Shown here in pieces: positions 17,187-25,710 of a DNA stretch of 27,632 nucleotides; the first letter of the stretch is position 1, and each line of letters opens with the position of its first letter. Source of the stretch: JAIBBG01 sp040381475 (GTDB lineage: Bacteria > Bacteroidota > Bacteroidia > Flavobacteriales_D > Sanyastnellaceae); the NCBI GenBank assembly GCA_040381475.1, contig JBEIHH010000029.1:1-27632 (forward strand), read 5' to 3'. The position numbers were made by a program, and so were the translations under genes. The notes below the pieces were generated by a model, which did no database searches, was not told the DNA's origin, and saw only the letters and a program-made list of their open reading frames with translations.

Positions 17187-17540
17187 TTATTTCCCTTTTG
17201 AGCGTATCTTAGATTCGATATCCTGCATGGTAAGCCTTATGCTTTTCAACTGTTCATCCAACGCATCTTTCGCCTCAGCCTTTCCCAAGACGAATTGTAA
17301 ACGAAGCGCTTGCAACTCAGACCTCCACTCTGTGCCCATTTCTTCAACAACTGCTTTGGCTTCATCAAACTCCATACCTGCATCGTGCATGTAGTGATTG
17401 AACCTTCTTCCTGCTTCCTGTATGACATCTTTTGCTTCAGCCTTCCCCAGTGCTGCCTGCACGCGCAGCTCCTCAAGTTCATTGGCGGCTTTTCGCAAGC
17501 CCGAGATCAATTTCTCTGTGAATGTAGTTTGTTCTGACAT
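17187..17540 (-). CDS. Small coiled-coil protein with internal duplication, function unknown
   Basis: The frame is open upstream to 17633, but the ATG at 17540 (MSEQTTFTEK, 117 aa) is the better start: the upstream extension is hydrophobic and low in charge, unlike the rest, and the candidate promoter lies inside it. The protein is almost entirely helical and rich in Glu, Lys, Ala and Leu. Two halves repeat: residues about 20-54 (ELEELRVQAALGKAEAKD...) and about 76-110 (ELQALRLQFVLGKAEAKD...) share the string LGKAEAKD in the same register. No signal peptide, membrane segment or catalytic motif is seen. It could be a scaffold, stress or nucleic-acid-associated protein; I do not recognise the family. 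Confidence 0.8.
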   Translation of the reverse strand: MSEQTTFTEKLISGLRKAANELEELRVQAALGKAEAKDVIQEAGRRFNHYMHDAGMEFDEAKAVVEEMGTEWRSELQALRLQFVLGKAEAKDALDEQLKSIRLTMQDIESKIRSKGK

Positions 17541-17614
17541 GGTTGAATTATTTCGACCAATGTCGCAGTGTTTCTCCAATAAAAATATGATCTCCGTCAG
17601 TACTGTGCGAATTC

Positions 17615-17640
17615 CAAAAGTATCAAGCAACAATTGCTTG
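17615..17640 (-). promoter_or_regulatory. Candidate promoter with overlapping palindrome for the coiled-coil gene
   Basis: On the minus strand TACTTTTG (complement of 17615-17622) matches TAnnTTTG exactly. Just upstream, CAAGCAA (17624-17630) and TTGCTTG (17634-17640) are perfect inverted arms around a 3-nt spacer, filling the space between the -7 and -33 positions where a repressor could block polymerase. A clear -33 TTTG is not visible. The leader to the ATG at 17540 would be about 68 nt. Confidence 0.4.
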
Positions 17641-17869
17641 CCTGATCCTTTTGTGTTTTCATATCATCAGAACTTTCGATGAAGAAAAAAAGAATCGACT
17701 CGAAAAAACTCTCCGGCAGAAATGTTCAATAAAACATGATAACACTCCAACTGCAATTATAAAATCCATAGAATTGCCCATACAAAGACTTGTATCTTCA
17801 CCAAAAGAAATGGGGAGATCCTGCATTTGAAAATTTCACACCAAAGCTCAAGGGTGAAGTTAACGAACG

Positions 17870-17889
17870 CTGTGCACCATTTTGCACAG
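17870..17889 (-). terminator. Hairpin downstream of proS (weak terminator candidate)
   Basis: CTGTGCA (17870-17876) pairs with TGCACAG (17883-17889) around a 6-nt loop, beginning 22 nt after the proS stop on the minus strand. The following minus-strand sequence has only scattered T residues, so intrinsic termination is uncertain; it may instead protect the 3' end. Confidence 0.35.
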
Positions 17890-17911
17890 ATTGGCTTACA
17901 GTTACTCCAAC

Positions 17912-19390
17912 TCAATAAGCCCTTGCCCACAAAACCCTTCTGGCCGAAGGCTTGCCCGTAACCATGCACACGCCCGGCTCTTCGCCCAAGTCAAATGGTA
18001 TACAGCGAATTGTGGCCTTTGTTTCTTCTTTTACCCTGTCCTCTGTTTCTGCTGTCCCGTCCCAATGAGCAAGAAAAAATCCACCTTTGGTATCAAGTTG
18101 CTTTTTGAAGTCAGCATAATCATCCACACGTGTGATGTGCTCATCACGATATTGAAGTGCTTGTGAGTAGAGATTCTCCTGGATGTCTTTCAACAACTTT
18201 TCTATTTGCTCTATGGCGGCAGATTGTGCAATTGTCTCTTTGGTGCCATTGTCGCGACGGGCCACTTCTATGGTGCCATTCTCAAGATCTTTTGGTCCAA
18301 TTGCAAGACGCACAGGCACCCCTTTCAACTCATACTCCGCGAATTTCCATCCGCTGCGTTTCGTGTCATCGTCATCGAACTTCGCAGTAATTCCCTTTGC
18401 TTTTAGTCCCTCCATCAGAGGCTGAACTTTTTCAGCAATTACCTTTAATTGTTCTTCGCCCTTATAAATCGGCACAATCACAACATGTATCGGGGCAAGA
18501 TTAGGAGGAAGCCGCAAGCCTTTGTCATCACTGTGAGCCATCACCAGTGCGCCCATGAGTCTGGTAGAAACACCCCAAGAAGTTGCCCACACATAATCGA
18601 GCACACCCTCCTTCGATGTGAATTTCACATCGAATGCTTTAGCAAAATTCTGGCCTAGGAAGTGCGATGTTCCTGCCTGCAATGCTTTACCATCTTGCAT
18701 CAAAGCTTCAATACACATTGTATCCAGAGCTCCTGCGAATCTTTCACTTTCTGATTTGCTTCCTTTAATAACAGGCATTGCCATCCACTTCTCAGCAAAT
18801 TCAGCATATACATCGAGCATTTTTTTCGTTTCTTCAATTGCTTCCGTTTTTGAAGCATGAGCGGTATGTCCTTCCTGCCACAAAAATTCTGCTGTACGCA
18901 AAAACAAGCGCGTGCGCATTTCCCATCGCACAACATTTGCCCATTGATTGATCAAAATCGGTAAATCGCGGTAGCTCTGAATCCATCCTTTGTAGGTATT
19001 CCAGATGATTGCTTCAGAAGTCGGACGCACAATCAATTCCTCTTCCAGTTTGGAATCTGGATCAACCATCAGTTTTCCTTTTTCATCAGGATTCACTTTG
19101 AGCCTGTAATGCGTAACAACAGCGCATTCCTTTGCAAAACCTTCGGCATGACCTTCCTCCTTTTCCAAAAAGCTTTTAGGCACAAACAAAGGGAAATAGG
19201 CATTTACGTGACCTGTGTCTTTGAACATTTTATCCAAAGCATCACGCATCTTTTCCCAAATGGCAAAACCATAAGGTTTGATGACCATACAGCCGCGAAC
19301 AGCGCTGTGTTCAGCCAGATCAGCGTTAATTACTAATTCATTGTACCATTTCGAATAGTCTGTTGCCCGTGAGGTAAGCTTTTCAGCCAT
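17912..19390 (-). CDS. proS: Prolyl-tRNA synthetase, archaeal/eukaryotic type
   Basis: A 492-aa class II aminoacyl-tRNA synthetase that charges tRNA-Pro with proline using ATP in the cytoplasm. Motif 1 surrounds VRGCMVIKPYGFAIWEKM (residues 31-48). The proline/ATP pocket includes VRPTSEAIIW (121-130). Motif 2 is RWEMRTRLFLRTAEFLWQEG (155-174). Motif 3 is in GVSTRLMGALVMAHSDDKGL (about 270-290). An anticodon-binding domain follows, and the extra C-terminal domain ends with a Tyr (LWARAY). The editing insertion of the long bacterial-type ProS is absent. This short archaeal-like form is the usual one in Bacteroidota, so it is not by itself a sign of recent transfer. The ATG at 19390 gives the full family N-terminus. 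Confidence 0.98.
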   Translation of the reverse strand: MAEKLTSRATDYSKWYNELVINADLAEHSAVRGCMVIKPYGFAIWEKMRDALDKMFKDTGHVNAYFPLFVPKSFLEKEEGHAEGFAKECAVVTHYRLKVNPDEKGKLMVDPDSKLEEELIVRPTSEAIIWNTYKGWIQSYRDLPILINQWANVVRWEMRTRLFLRTAEFLWQEGHTAHASKTEAIEETKKMLDVYAEFAEKWMAMPVIKGSKSESERFAGALDTMCIEALMQDGKALQAGTSHFLGQNFAKAFDVKFTSKEGVLDYVWATSWGVSTRLMGALVMAHSDDKGLRLPPNLAPIHVVIVPIYKGEEQLKVIAEKVQPLMEGLKAKGITAKFDDDDTKRSGWKFAEYELKGVPVRLAIGPKDLENGTIEVARRDNGTKETIAQSAAIEQIEKLLKDIQENLYSQALQYRDEHITRVDDYADFKKQLDTKGGFFLAHWDGTAETEDRVKEETKATIRCIPFDLGEEPGVCMVTGKPSARRVLWARAY

Positions 19391-19428
19391 AGTATATTGG
19401 TATGGAAATTGATAATGTTTTAATCGTG

Positions 19429-19436
19429 CAAAGTTA
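19429..19436 (-). promoter_or_regulatory. -7 box for proS
   Basis: The minus strand reads TAACTTTG, an exact TAnnTTTG match, with a predicted start near 19421 and a leader of about 30 nt. No clear TTTG occurs at the -33 distance; the nearest (complement of 19467-19470) is 30 nt away. For the divergent lipoprotein gene I see a TTTG at 19548-19551 but no good -7 partner. Confidence 0.45.
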
Positions 19437-19617
19437 AGGTAGGTTTGAGAGACTTAACAGAGTTGTCAAAAGCAAGACAACTAATAATTCTGAAAGCATC
19501 ACTTTGAGAATTCGAACCTGCCCACCGAACATAAATGATCAACTCAGTTTGCGACTATGCGGATAAATAGTTGACGCTATTAAAGAAACAAGTACAAATA
19601 TTAAATACCTTAGACAC

Positions 19618-21081
19618 ATGGGAAAATTAAACATCATATTGATTGCGCTGGTGGTGCTACTTTTTGCTTCCTGCACGTCGAACAGATATGCGACAACGGG
19701 TCCCTATGAATCGGACGAGGTATATTACACTGCAGACGAGACCTACATTTCAGACTTCGCTCTTGTTGATGATATCGGTTCTGATGTCCCGCAAAGCAAT
19801 GGATCCACCAATGACAGTAACACTGAAAACACGGATGATTATTACTCGACCCAATCAGAAAACGAAAACGTAACTAACAACTATTATGGCAATGTTTACC
19901 AATCTCCCTGGATGAACTCACCCGGATACTGGAATTCGGGCTTTGGCTGCTACAATTACGGATCATATTGGAACAACTGGGGGCCAACAATACAGCTTGG
20001 CTGGAATCCCTGGTCGGGCTGGTATACCGGATTCAGCTACAACTGGGGCTGGGGCGGAGGATGGAACGGACCAAATTGGAACAATGGATGGTGGAACTCT
20101 CCATTTTATGATCCGTGGGGTTGGAACTACGGATGGTGTGGATACAATGCATGGGGCTGGAATCCATACTGGAATTCACCATACAACTTTTATTCGCCTG
20201 TATTCAACAATGGCTGGGCATGGAACAACAATGGCTGGTTCAACGATGTAAATGAAAACGGGTTCGTTTTTGGACGGCGAAATCCAATTGCTGTTTCCAG
20301 CAGTGTAAATTCTACATACACAGATAATGTGTTTTACGATGGAACAAAAGAAGAACCCGGCTTCACGGGCCTGATGAATAACGGCCAGGTGTTTGACCCT
20401 GTTACACCTGCAGTTGGACAAACAACTGCAGCAAGTCCCGGTAATTTTTCCGTGAAGCCGGAAAACGGTCAGGAATTCAATGGAGTAAAGCCACAACTCA
20501 ATCCATCAACAAGCAATGGAATAATTTCAGTGAATGAAAACCCAGAAGTGACAAATGCAACTTCATCTCCTTTCAAACCTTTAGTAAATAGCAAACCCTC
20601 AACTGCCGGGAACATCAAGCCGAGTCCAACATATACTCTCGACAGACCCTCGGTAACAGAAAGTAAGCCATCTTCAAAGCCCGAAAATTCGAGGCCTGGA
20701 TCCAATGGAATTAGCAAAGAGCCTGTGCGAGAAAAGCGTGCAGCGCAACCGGAAAAAATCAGAATGAATGAGCCTGTGCGCAGCAAAGAGCCCTTTCAGC
20801 AGCAACCGCAACGGGAGCAGCGCAAACCTTCGATGACTCAGCCGCAAGTAACCAGCCCTCAGCGCGAAAGACAGCCGGAGCGCATCAATAAGCCCGAGGT
20901 ACGGCAGCCACAAAGGCGCGAACAGGAAATTAGCAAGCCCAAACAACAAGAAAGCAAACCGGCGCCTTCGATAAATCGCAGTTCACCGCCATCGAGAAGC
21001 ACACCATCGTCGCCATCCTCTCCATCGAGATCAGGAGGCGGAGGCGGGGGCGGAGGCGGTTCAACGCCAAGAAGAAAGTAA
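19618..21081 (+). CDS. Trp/Asn/Gly/Tyr-rich lipoprotein with basic Pro-rich tail
   Basis: A 487-aa protein with a lipoprotein signal (MGKLNIILIALVVLLFASC, lipobox LFASC, acylated Cys19), so anchored in the inner or outer membrane. Residues 20-90 are acidic and Tyr/Asp/Ser-rich. Residues 98-207 contain 22 Trp in 110 positions, in repeated W-N, G-W and N-G-W pairs with Asn, Gly, Tyr and Pro. From about 300 on the chain is disordered, rich in Pro, Ser, Lys, Arg and Gln, ending in nine Gly and STPRRK. There is no known catalytic domain. It is followed 24 nt later by an outer-membrane barrel gene, probably in one operon, so an outer-membrane or surface location is likely. Function unknown; an adhesive or cell-wall-interacting role is conceivable from the composition only. 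Confidence 0.9.
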   Translation: MGKLNIILIALVVLLFASCTSNRYATTGPYESDEVYYTADETYISDFALVDDIGSDVPQSNGSTNDSNTENTDDYYSTQSENENVTNNYYGNVYQSPWMNSPGYWNSGFGCYNYGSYWNNWGPTIQLGWNPWSGWYTGFSYNWGWGGGWNGPNWNNGWWNSPFYDPWGWNYGWCGYNAWGWNPYWNSPYNFYSPVFNNGWAWNNNGWFNDVNENGFVFGRRNPIAVSSSVNSTYTDNVFYDGTKEEPGFTGLMNNGQVFDPVTPAVGQTTAASPGNFSVKPENGQEFNGVKPQLNPSTSNGIISVNENPEVTNATSSPFKPLVNSKPSTAGNIKPSPTYTLDRPSVTESKPSSKPENSRPGSNGISKEPVREKRAAQPEKIRMNEPVRSKEPFQQQPQREQRKPSMTQPQVTSPQRERQPERINKPEVRQPQRREQEISKPKQQESKPAPSINRSSPPSRSTPSSPSSPSRSGGGGGGGGGSTPRRK

Positions 21082-21105
21082 AACGCACAGCAATTCAAAA
21101 CACGA

Positions 21106-22557
21106 ATGAAAAAGTTGAAAACACTTTTATTGGTTGCCTTTTGCGTGGGAGTTTCAAACATTCATGCTCAAAATGAAGCAGACGCATTGCGTTATTCTTT
21201 TTCCGATTTGCCGGTAACGGCCAGATCACTTGGAATGGGCGGTGCAACAGGCGCAGTTGGTGCAGATGTCTCCAATTTCTTCAATAATCCCGCAGGACTT
21301 GGCTACTACAAGCGAGGGGTGTTTGATTTTTCGCTGGCGCTAAACGATAATATCAGCACAACGAACTATACAGGAGTGCAGAGTGAAAACCAAAGGTCGC
21401 GTGTGCTGTTGAATAACCTGGGCCTGGTGACGAGTAAAAAATTGCAAAGTGGAAAGTGGAAAGAAATTAACTTCGGTATTGCATATGGCAAGACCAATCA
21501 ATTCAATCAGAACCTCACCATCAGGGGTGAAGATTATACCTCACTGCTTATTCCATTTTCACTGCAGGCAGATGGCACCTTGCCCGAAAATGTGACTGAC
21601 CAGTTTCCTTTTAGTGCGGGACTGGCTTATGAAACATACGCCATCAATCCAACAGATTCGACAGGACAGTTTTATGCGCCTGCTTCTGAGGGGGTAGCAT
21701 CGCAGGAAAAAATGATCAACAGATCGGGTTCTCAGGGTGAAACCTCATTTGGATTCGGTGTCAATTATGATGACAAGATACAGTTTGGATTCAGTCTCAA
21801 TTTTTTGGGTATTTCGTTTACCGAACGCAGTACTTATTCAGAAAAATTCGAAGCCACAGAAGACCTGACAAGCCTTAATTTTAGTGAGTTTTTGCGCACG
21901 GATGGTACTGGTGTGAATACCAGACTTGGAGTCATATTCAGACCTTCACCCTGGCTTCGAGCAGGTGTGGCTTATCATTCAAGAATGCGGATTACACTTC
22001 ATGACCTGTACAATACCAAGATGAATACTTTGGTGAATGGTACTCGATATGAATTTTCATCACCCGATTTGATTACGGATTATACGGTGCGCACTCCTTC
22101 GCGATTGATGGCCAACGCAGCGTTCCTGCTGGGAGACATTGGTATAGTCAGTGCGGATTACGAATACACCAATTATGATCGTATACGCATGAGAGGATCA
22201 ACTACCAACAATTACGATTATTCAGCAGAGAATAATACCATCAGATCGATTTATCAAAGTACTCATACGGTAAGAGCGGGATTGGAAATTCGTGTGAACA
22301 AGGCTTTGTATCTGAGAACGGGTGCGACCTACAGACAGAACCCGATATCTGAGGAGATGACAGGTGATGAGGCTCCCGATGTGATTTCATATCACGGTGG
22401 AATTGGGTTCCGTTCGGATTACTTCTATGCCGATTTCGGTTTGTCGATTGCTGAAGAGCAGAGTGCCTATTATTTATACGATCCGAAATTCGTTGAGCAG
22501 ACAAAAATCACTTCCAGAAATACCAGAGGTATTTTGGCTTTCGGTGTAAGGTTCTGA
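21106..22557 (+). CDS. OMPP1/FadL-like outer membrane beta-barrel protein
   Basis: A 483-aa protein with signal peptide MKKLKTLLLVAFCVGVSNIHAQ. The mature N-terminus has DALRYSFSDLPVTARSLGMG, GATGAVGADVSNFFNNPAGL and GYYKRG, which is the pattern of the OMPP1/FadL/TodX family in Bacteroidota ('MGGA...NPAGL'). The remainder alternates polar and aromatic residues in amphipathic strands and ends in a strand with a terminal aromatic (GILAFGVRF), as expected for BAM-inserted barrels. FadL relatives carry hydrophobic substrates across the outer membrane; the T9SS shuttle protein PorV is also of this fold, but its typical N-terminus is not seen. Probably co-transcribed with the Trp-rich lipoprotein. 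Substrate unknown. Confidence 0.9.
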   Translation: MKKLKTLLLVAFCVGVSNIHAQNEADALRYSFSDLPVTARSLGMGGATGAVGADVSNFFNNPAGLGYYKRGVFDFSLALNDNISTTNYTGVQSENQRSRVLLNNLGLVTSKKLQSGKWKEINFGIAYGKTNQFNQNLTIRGEDYTSLLIPFSLQADGTLPENVTDQFPFSAGLAYETYAINPTDSTGQFYAPASEGVASQEKMINRSGSQGETSFGFGVNYDDKIQFGFSLNFLGISFTERSTYSEKFEATEDLTSLNFSEFLRTDGTGVNTRLGVIFRPSPWLRAGVAYHSRMRITLHDLYNTKMNTLVNGTRYEFSSPDLITDYTVRTPSRLMANAAFLLGDIGIVSADYEYTNYDRIRMRGSTTNNYDYSAENNTIRSIYQSTHTVRAGLEIRVNKALYLRTGATYRQNPISEEMTGDEAPDVISYHGGIGFRSDYFYADFGLSIAEEQSAYYLYDPKFVEQTKITSRNTRGILAFGVRF

Positions 22558-22567
22558 CATCAGTCAT

Positions 22568-23293
22568 TCATTTCTCGGGAGCTGGAGCTGCACCAGAAGA
22601 TTCTCTCAAATAACGCCTTACCAAATAATGTCCAAGGTATATGAGTGGTGTGAGAGCAATTGCCATGATGAGCTTAAGGAGGTAGTTGGTCGGAGCAATC
22701 TCCCAGAAAGCCGACAATGGCAACGTCCCCGGAACAATAAAGCCGATATACAGAACCAGGTAACTATCGAACAGCTGGCTTATTAAAGTTGATCCGGTAC
22801 TGCGCAGCCAAATCATTTTGTTTCCTGTTTTCCTTTTTATCCAAGCAAAAATGGTGGCATCCAAAACCTGAGAAAAAAGAAATGCCGTAATACTTCCCGC
22901 TATAACCCAGAGGGATTGTCCAAAGACTTTTCCATATTCTGCATCGGTAGCCGTCTGATTGCTGACAACAGTATTGGCAGGAATTTCCAGAGTAATCAAA
23001 AGAATAATGAAACAGTACGCAATGAGTGTAGCAGTGATCCAGGAAAGACGCCTGATAGCTCGCTTGCCATAGAATTCGTTTATCAGGTCGGTCACAAGAA
23101 ATACCACCGGCCATGGCAAAATTCCTACAATGGTTACAAAAGGACCGAACTTATTTCCAAACAAATCGAACGTGAGTGGAATATCAATCAATTTGTTGCT
23201 GATCAATTCCGCTGTTACCGCATTGGTAATAAAAAAGCCGGCAAGGGCGATAAAGAGCCACTCGCGTCGTGTGGATGCAAGGTTATTTTCCAA
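22568..23293 (-). CDS. yhhQ: YhhQ-family queuosine-precursor transporter (VUT family)
   Basis: A 241-aa integral membrane protein with about six hydrophobic segments. Family marks include the N-terminal helix with TNAVTAELISNKLI, the motif FLVTDLINEFYGKRAIRR after the second or third helix, and the late segment RSTGSTLISQLFDS. YhhQ/VUT proteins import 7-deazaguanine precursors (preQ0/preQ1 or queuine) for queuosine at tRNA position 34. The start codon is TTG (complement of 23291-23293), only 2 nt after the stop of the upstream aminopeptidase gene; no ATG or GTG occurs before the first helix and a stop lies just upstream, so translation is probably coupled. It converges with the barrel gene with a 10-nt gap. 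Confidence 0.93.
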   Translation of the reverse strand: MENNLASTRREWLFIALAGFFITNAVTAELISNKLIDIPLTFDLFGNKFGPFVTIVGILPWPVVFLVTDLINEFYGKRAIRRLSWITATLIAYCFIILLITLEIPANTVVSNQTATDAEYGKVFGQSLWVIAGSITAFLFSQVLDATIFAWIKRKTGNKMIWLRSTGSTLISQLFDSYLVLYIGFIVPGTLPLSAFWEIAPTNYLLKLIMAIALTPLIYLGHYLVRRYLRESSGAAPAPEK

Positions 23294-23295
23294 TA

Positions 23296-25710
23296 TCAGT
23301 CAATTATAATTTTCGAAGTTATCTGTTGCTGATTAACGACAGAAGACCAATTGACTATGTAAACACCTTTCGCCCATTGGACAGTAGGTATGTCGGTATT
23401 GTCTTTGGTAAGTTTCTCCATCAATAAGCTGCCTTCCGCATCGTAAACACGAAGCATTCCCTCTGCCCTTCCTATGCGGCAAGCAATTCGGTTGTTGTTG
23501 TAATAAATGGTTTGTGAAGAGCTATTGAATTCTGAAACATTGTTTGGACCGGTTGGTGCTCCGAATGCGTACTGACCAGTCTGCAGATCAAAAATCCGTA
23601 TTCTGCCGCTCCAATTGTCGATCCCAGGAGAAGTCAACACTTCATAATTCTGAAACAACTGCCATGCTGAAACACCATCAGGACGATAAAGAAGAACAAG
23701 ACTATCCTCATTGTAATTGTTTGCTTCGAAATATTCGAATAGCAAAGGATCAAAAAATTTGTTGTCACTTTCATTCCCATAATAACGAATGGTAGCAGTA
23801 ATTTCAGAATCATCCAGACCATTGTGCCAAACATTCCACCAACGATCTGGCGAGATATAATACTCACCCTGAACAAGATTCTCGTCAGCGGCAGCCCAAT
23901 GATTTTCCACACGCATGAAAATGCTATCCTGCCCACCTAAAGTTTCAACATCCACTTCCATTTCAGCATATGAGAAATTGTTAAGGCCATCATCATTCAT
24001 GGATTTTTCTTCACCCAAAACTGCATAATTCAATTCGCCTGTTGGATTCAGGAAGAAGATCTCCGGCTCAAAATCAGACGGCAAAGTTACCGTAACAATT
24101 GAATTCTGCCCGCCAGCGACGACCTCACCGATCCAGACTTCACCACTCGCTGACCGCGCAGAGACCGAGATTGGAACATTTTCATAATAATCTGAACTAT
24201 AATGTCTGAACTGATCGATATGAAGTTCCCAATCGCTGCCATTGGTCTGCAAAAACTGTTTCAACCTGAATTCAGGGAATCCCGGCTCAAAAACCCAGTT
24301 ATCAAAAAACCCAGTTAAATCAACCAATGTAAAGTCTTGCAAGAAATCCCGAAAATCCGAGCTTGTATGCGCCGTAAACTGTCTGTCGTTCATCATGCTC
24401 TGAATTGCCTCAAAAAAAGCAACGTCTCCCATGTAAGCTCTGAGATTATGAGCCATAAGTGCACCTTTATTGTATACATGATCGCCATAGGTAGCAGTAT
24501 TCGGAACGCCGCTCACGGGGTATCTTTCACCATCGTTTCTGTGGGCATAAAGCAGAATGTCTTTGAGCAAATCCATCATGAATTCATGATACTCATCCGC
24601 GCCATATAGATTTTCAAGAAACAGGGCTTCGCTGAATTTGGCCCATCCCTCATTGAGCCACATATCACCTGCATTGCGGCAAGTGACAAGATCGCCCCAC
24701 CAATGATGTGAAAGTTCATGTGCCATCAAAGTTTCATAAGTCGTTGTGCCATCCAGCGTAATGAGCGGATAAGCGATGCTTGTTGCGTGTTCCATAGCTC
24801 CGGCATTAAAAGGAACAGCTGTAAAACCAACCCTCGACCAACGATAAGGACCATAATGATCTTCAAAACCAGTCATACATGAGGTCAAATTGATCATGCT
24901 CAGTTTCATGTCGGTAGTATCAGCCGCCTTGGCCACCAGCCACATCGGAATGTTATCCCCGGTTATACTTACATAATTCTGTTCAACATGCGTATAGTTG
25001 GTTACGGCTACACAGGCGAGATATGTTGGAATTGTTTGATCCAGTTGCCAATGCGTGAGAAGCGAATCAACTCCAATTTCATCAACCGCAGTGCGCATTC
25101 CATTGCAGTATGCCGTTCTGTTTTCATTGGTCAGCACATGGAAAGAATAGGTGCTTCTTTCAACGAAATTGTCGAAACAAGGAAACCATATCCGACCCAG
25201 GTTGTGCGGTACGGAAGTAAATCCGACACCGAGATTGTATGCGTATCCTGAAGAAAAATAAAACCCACCCCATGTCGGATCAGATTGAGGCGACCCATGA
25301 TAGTATACAGTCATATCGCCCGCGTCACCGTTATTTAGAGCATTTCCAATCTGCACGAACAAGTCGCTATTCGAGTGGTTGTATTCAAGCAATCCGTTGG
25401 GAGAAATTATACTGTCCACAGTAAGCCCCAATAAGTCAAGATGAATTTGTTCAATATCATCCATGAGGGCCGTGTAGGATATTTTGCATGAAGCTTTGAT
25501 GAGATCGTCATCCATCATGGTGAAATCAAGACTGATTTCGTAATGTTGAATATCGATTGAATCAGATCGGCTATTTCCGGGATCTTCAATTGCATCACCG
25601 CCCCGCAATGGCAGAAATTTCTTTGAAGATTGACAATGATGCTTGTGAATCTGGCCGTTGACGCAGAGATCAGAAATTAAGGCGAGTAAAAACAGCATGA
25701 TGGTTCTCAT
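23296..25710 (-). CDS. Secreted M1-family metallo-aminopeptidase with T9SS type A-like sorting domain
   Basis: An 804-aa protein. Signal peptide MRTIMLFLLALISDLCVNGQ. The N-terminal beta domain spans about 45-240. The catalytic domain has the exopeptidase motif GAMEH (304-308), the zinc site HELSH (331-335) with Glu354 in WLNEGWAKFSE exactly 18 residues after the second His, and the catalytic Tyr413 in HVYNKGALM. These are the complete M1 active-site residues, so zinc-dependent removal of N-terminal amino acids from peptides is expected, here outside the cell. A beta-rich region follows. The last about 75 residues (LRVYDAEGSLLMEKL..., WAKGVYIVNW..., ITSKIIID) match the Por_Secre_tail type of T9SS signal, unlike the type B CTDs of the giant proteins. 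It heads a two-gene unit with yhhQ. Confidence 0.95.
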   Translation of the reverse strand: MRTIMLFLLALISDLCVNGQIHKHHCQSSKKFLPLRGGDAIEDPGNSRSDSIDIQHYEISLDFTMMDDDLIKASCKISYTALMDDIEQIHLDLLGLTVDSIISPNGLLEYNHSNSDLFVQIGNALNNGDAGDMTVYYHGSPQSDPTWGGFYFSSGYAYNLGVGFTSVPHNLGRIWFPCFDNFVERSTYSFHVLTNENRTAYCNGMRTAVDEIGVDSLLTHWQLDQTIPTYLACVAVTNYTHVEQNYVSITGDNIPMWLVAKAADTTDMKLSMINLTSCMTGFEDHYGPYRWSRVGFTAVPFNAGAMEHATSIAYPLITLDGTTTYETLMAHELSHHWWGDLVTCRNAGDMWLNEGWAKFSEALFLENLYGADEYHEFMMDLLKDILLYAHRNDGERYPVSGVPNTATYGDHVYNKGALMAHNLRAYMGDVAFFEAIQSMMNDRQFTAHTSSDFRDFLQDFTLVDLTGFFDNWVFEPGFPEFRLKQFLQTNGSDWELHIDQFRHYSSDYYENVPISVSARSASGEVWIGEVVAGGQNSIVTVTLPSDFEPEIFFLNPTGELNYAVLGEEKSMNDDGLNNFSYAEMEVDVETLGGQDSIFMRVENHWAAADENLVQGEYYISPDRWWNVWHNGLDDSEITATIRYYGNESDNKFFDPLLFEYFEANNYNEDSLVLLYRPDGVSAWQLFQNYEVLTSPGIDNWSGRIRIFDLQTGQYAFGAPTGPNNVSEFNSSSQTIYYNNNRIACRIGRAEGMLRVYDAEGSLLMEKLTKDNTDIPTVQWAKGVYIVNWSSVVNQQQITSKIIID

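Larger units (their letters stand above)
17541..17911. other. Intergenic region between proS and the coiled-coil gene (371 nt)
   Basis: I see no credible gene here. It holds a candidate promoter (17615-17622, minus) with a 7-bp palindrome beside it (17624-17640), an A-rich stretch around 17680-17710, and a hairpin just downstream of the proS stop (17870-17889). The small open frames on either strand have neither plausible starts nor recognisable protein composition. Confidence 0.6.

Noticed and set aside
17541..17633. N-terminal extension of the coiled-coil gene from an upstream ATG
   Set aside because: The added 31 residues differ in character from the charged helical protein and contain the candidate promoter region; MSEQTTF at 17540 is the likelier start.
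17912..19390. Archaeal-type ProS as evidence of recent horizontal transfer
   Set aside because: This form is standard in Bacteroidota, so it is consistent with vertical descent here.
21031..21063. Possible phase-variable G tract at the end of the lipoprotein gene
   Set aside because: The nine Gly codons use mixed third bases (GGA/GGC/GGG); the longest G run is only five, too short for a typical slippage switch, and a shift there would alter only the last few residues.
20859..21161. Minus-strand open frame encoding a poly-proline segment
   Set aside because: The poly-Pro is the reverse complement of the poly-Gly tail of the lipoprotein; an artefact of composition.
22916..23332. 138-codon plus-strand open frame
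   Set aside because: Antisense to yhhQ and the end of the aminopeptidase gene, both confidently identified.
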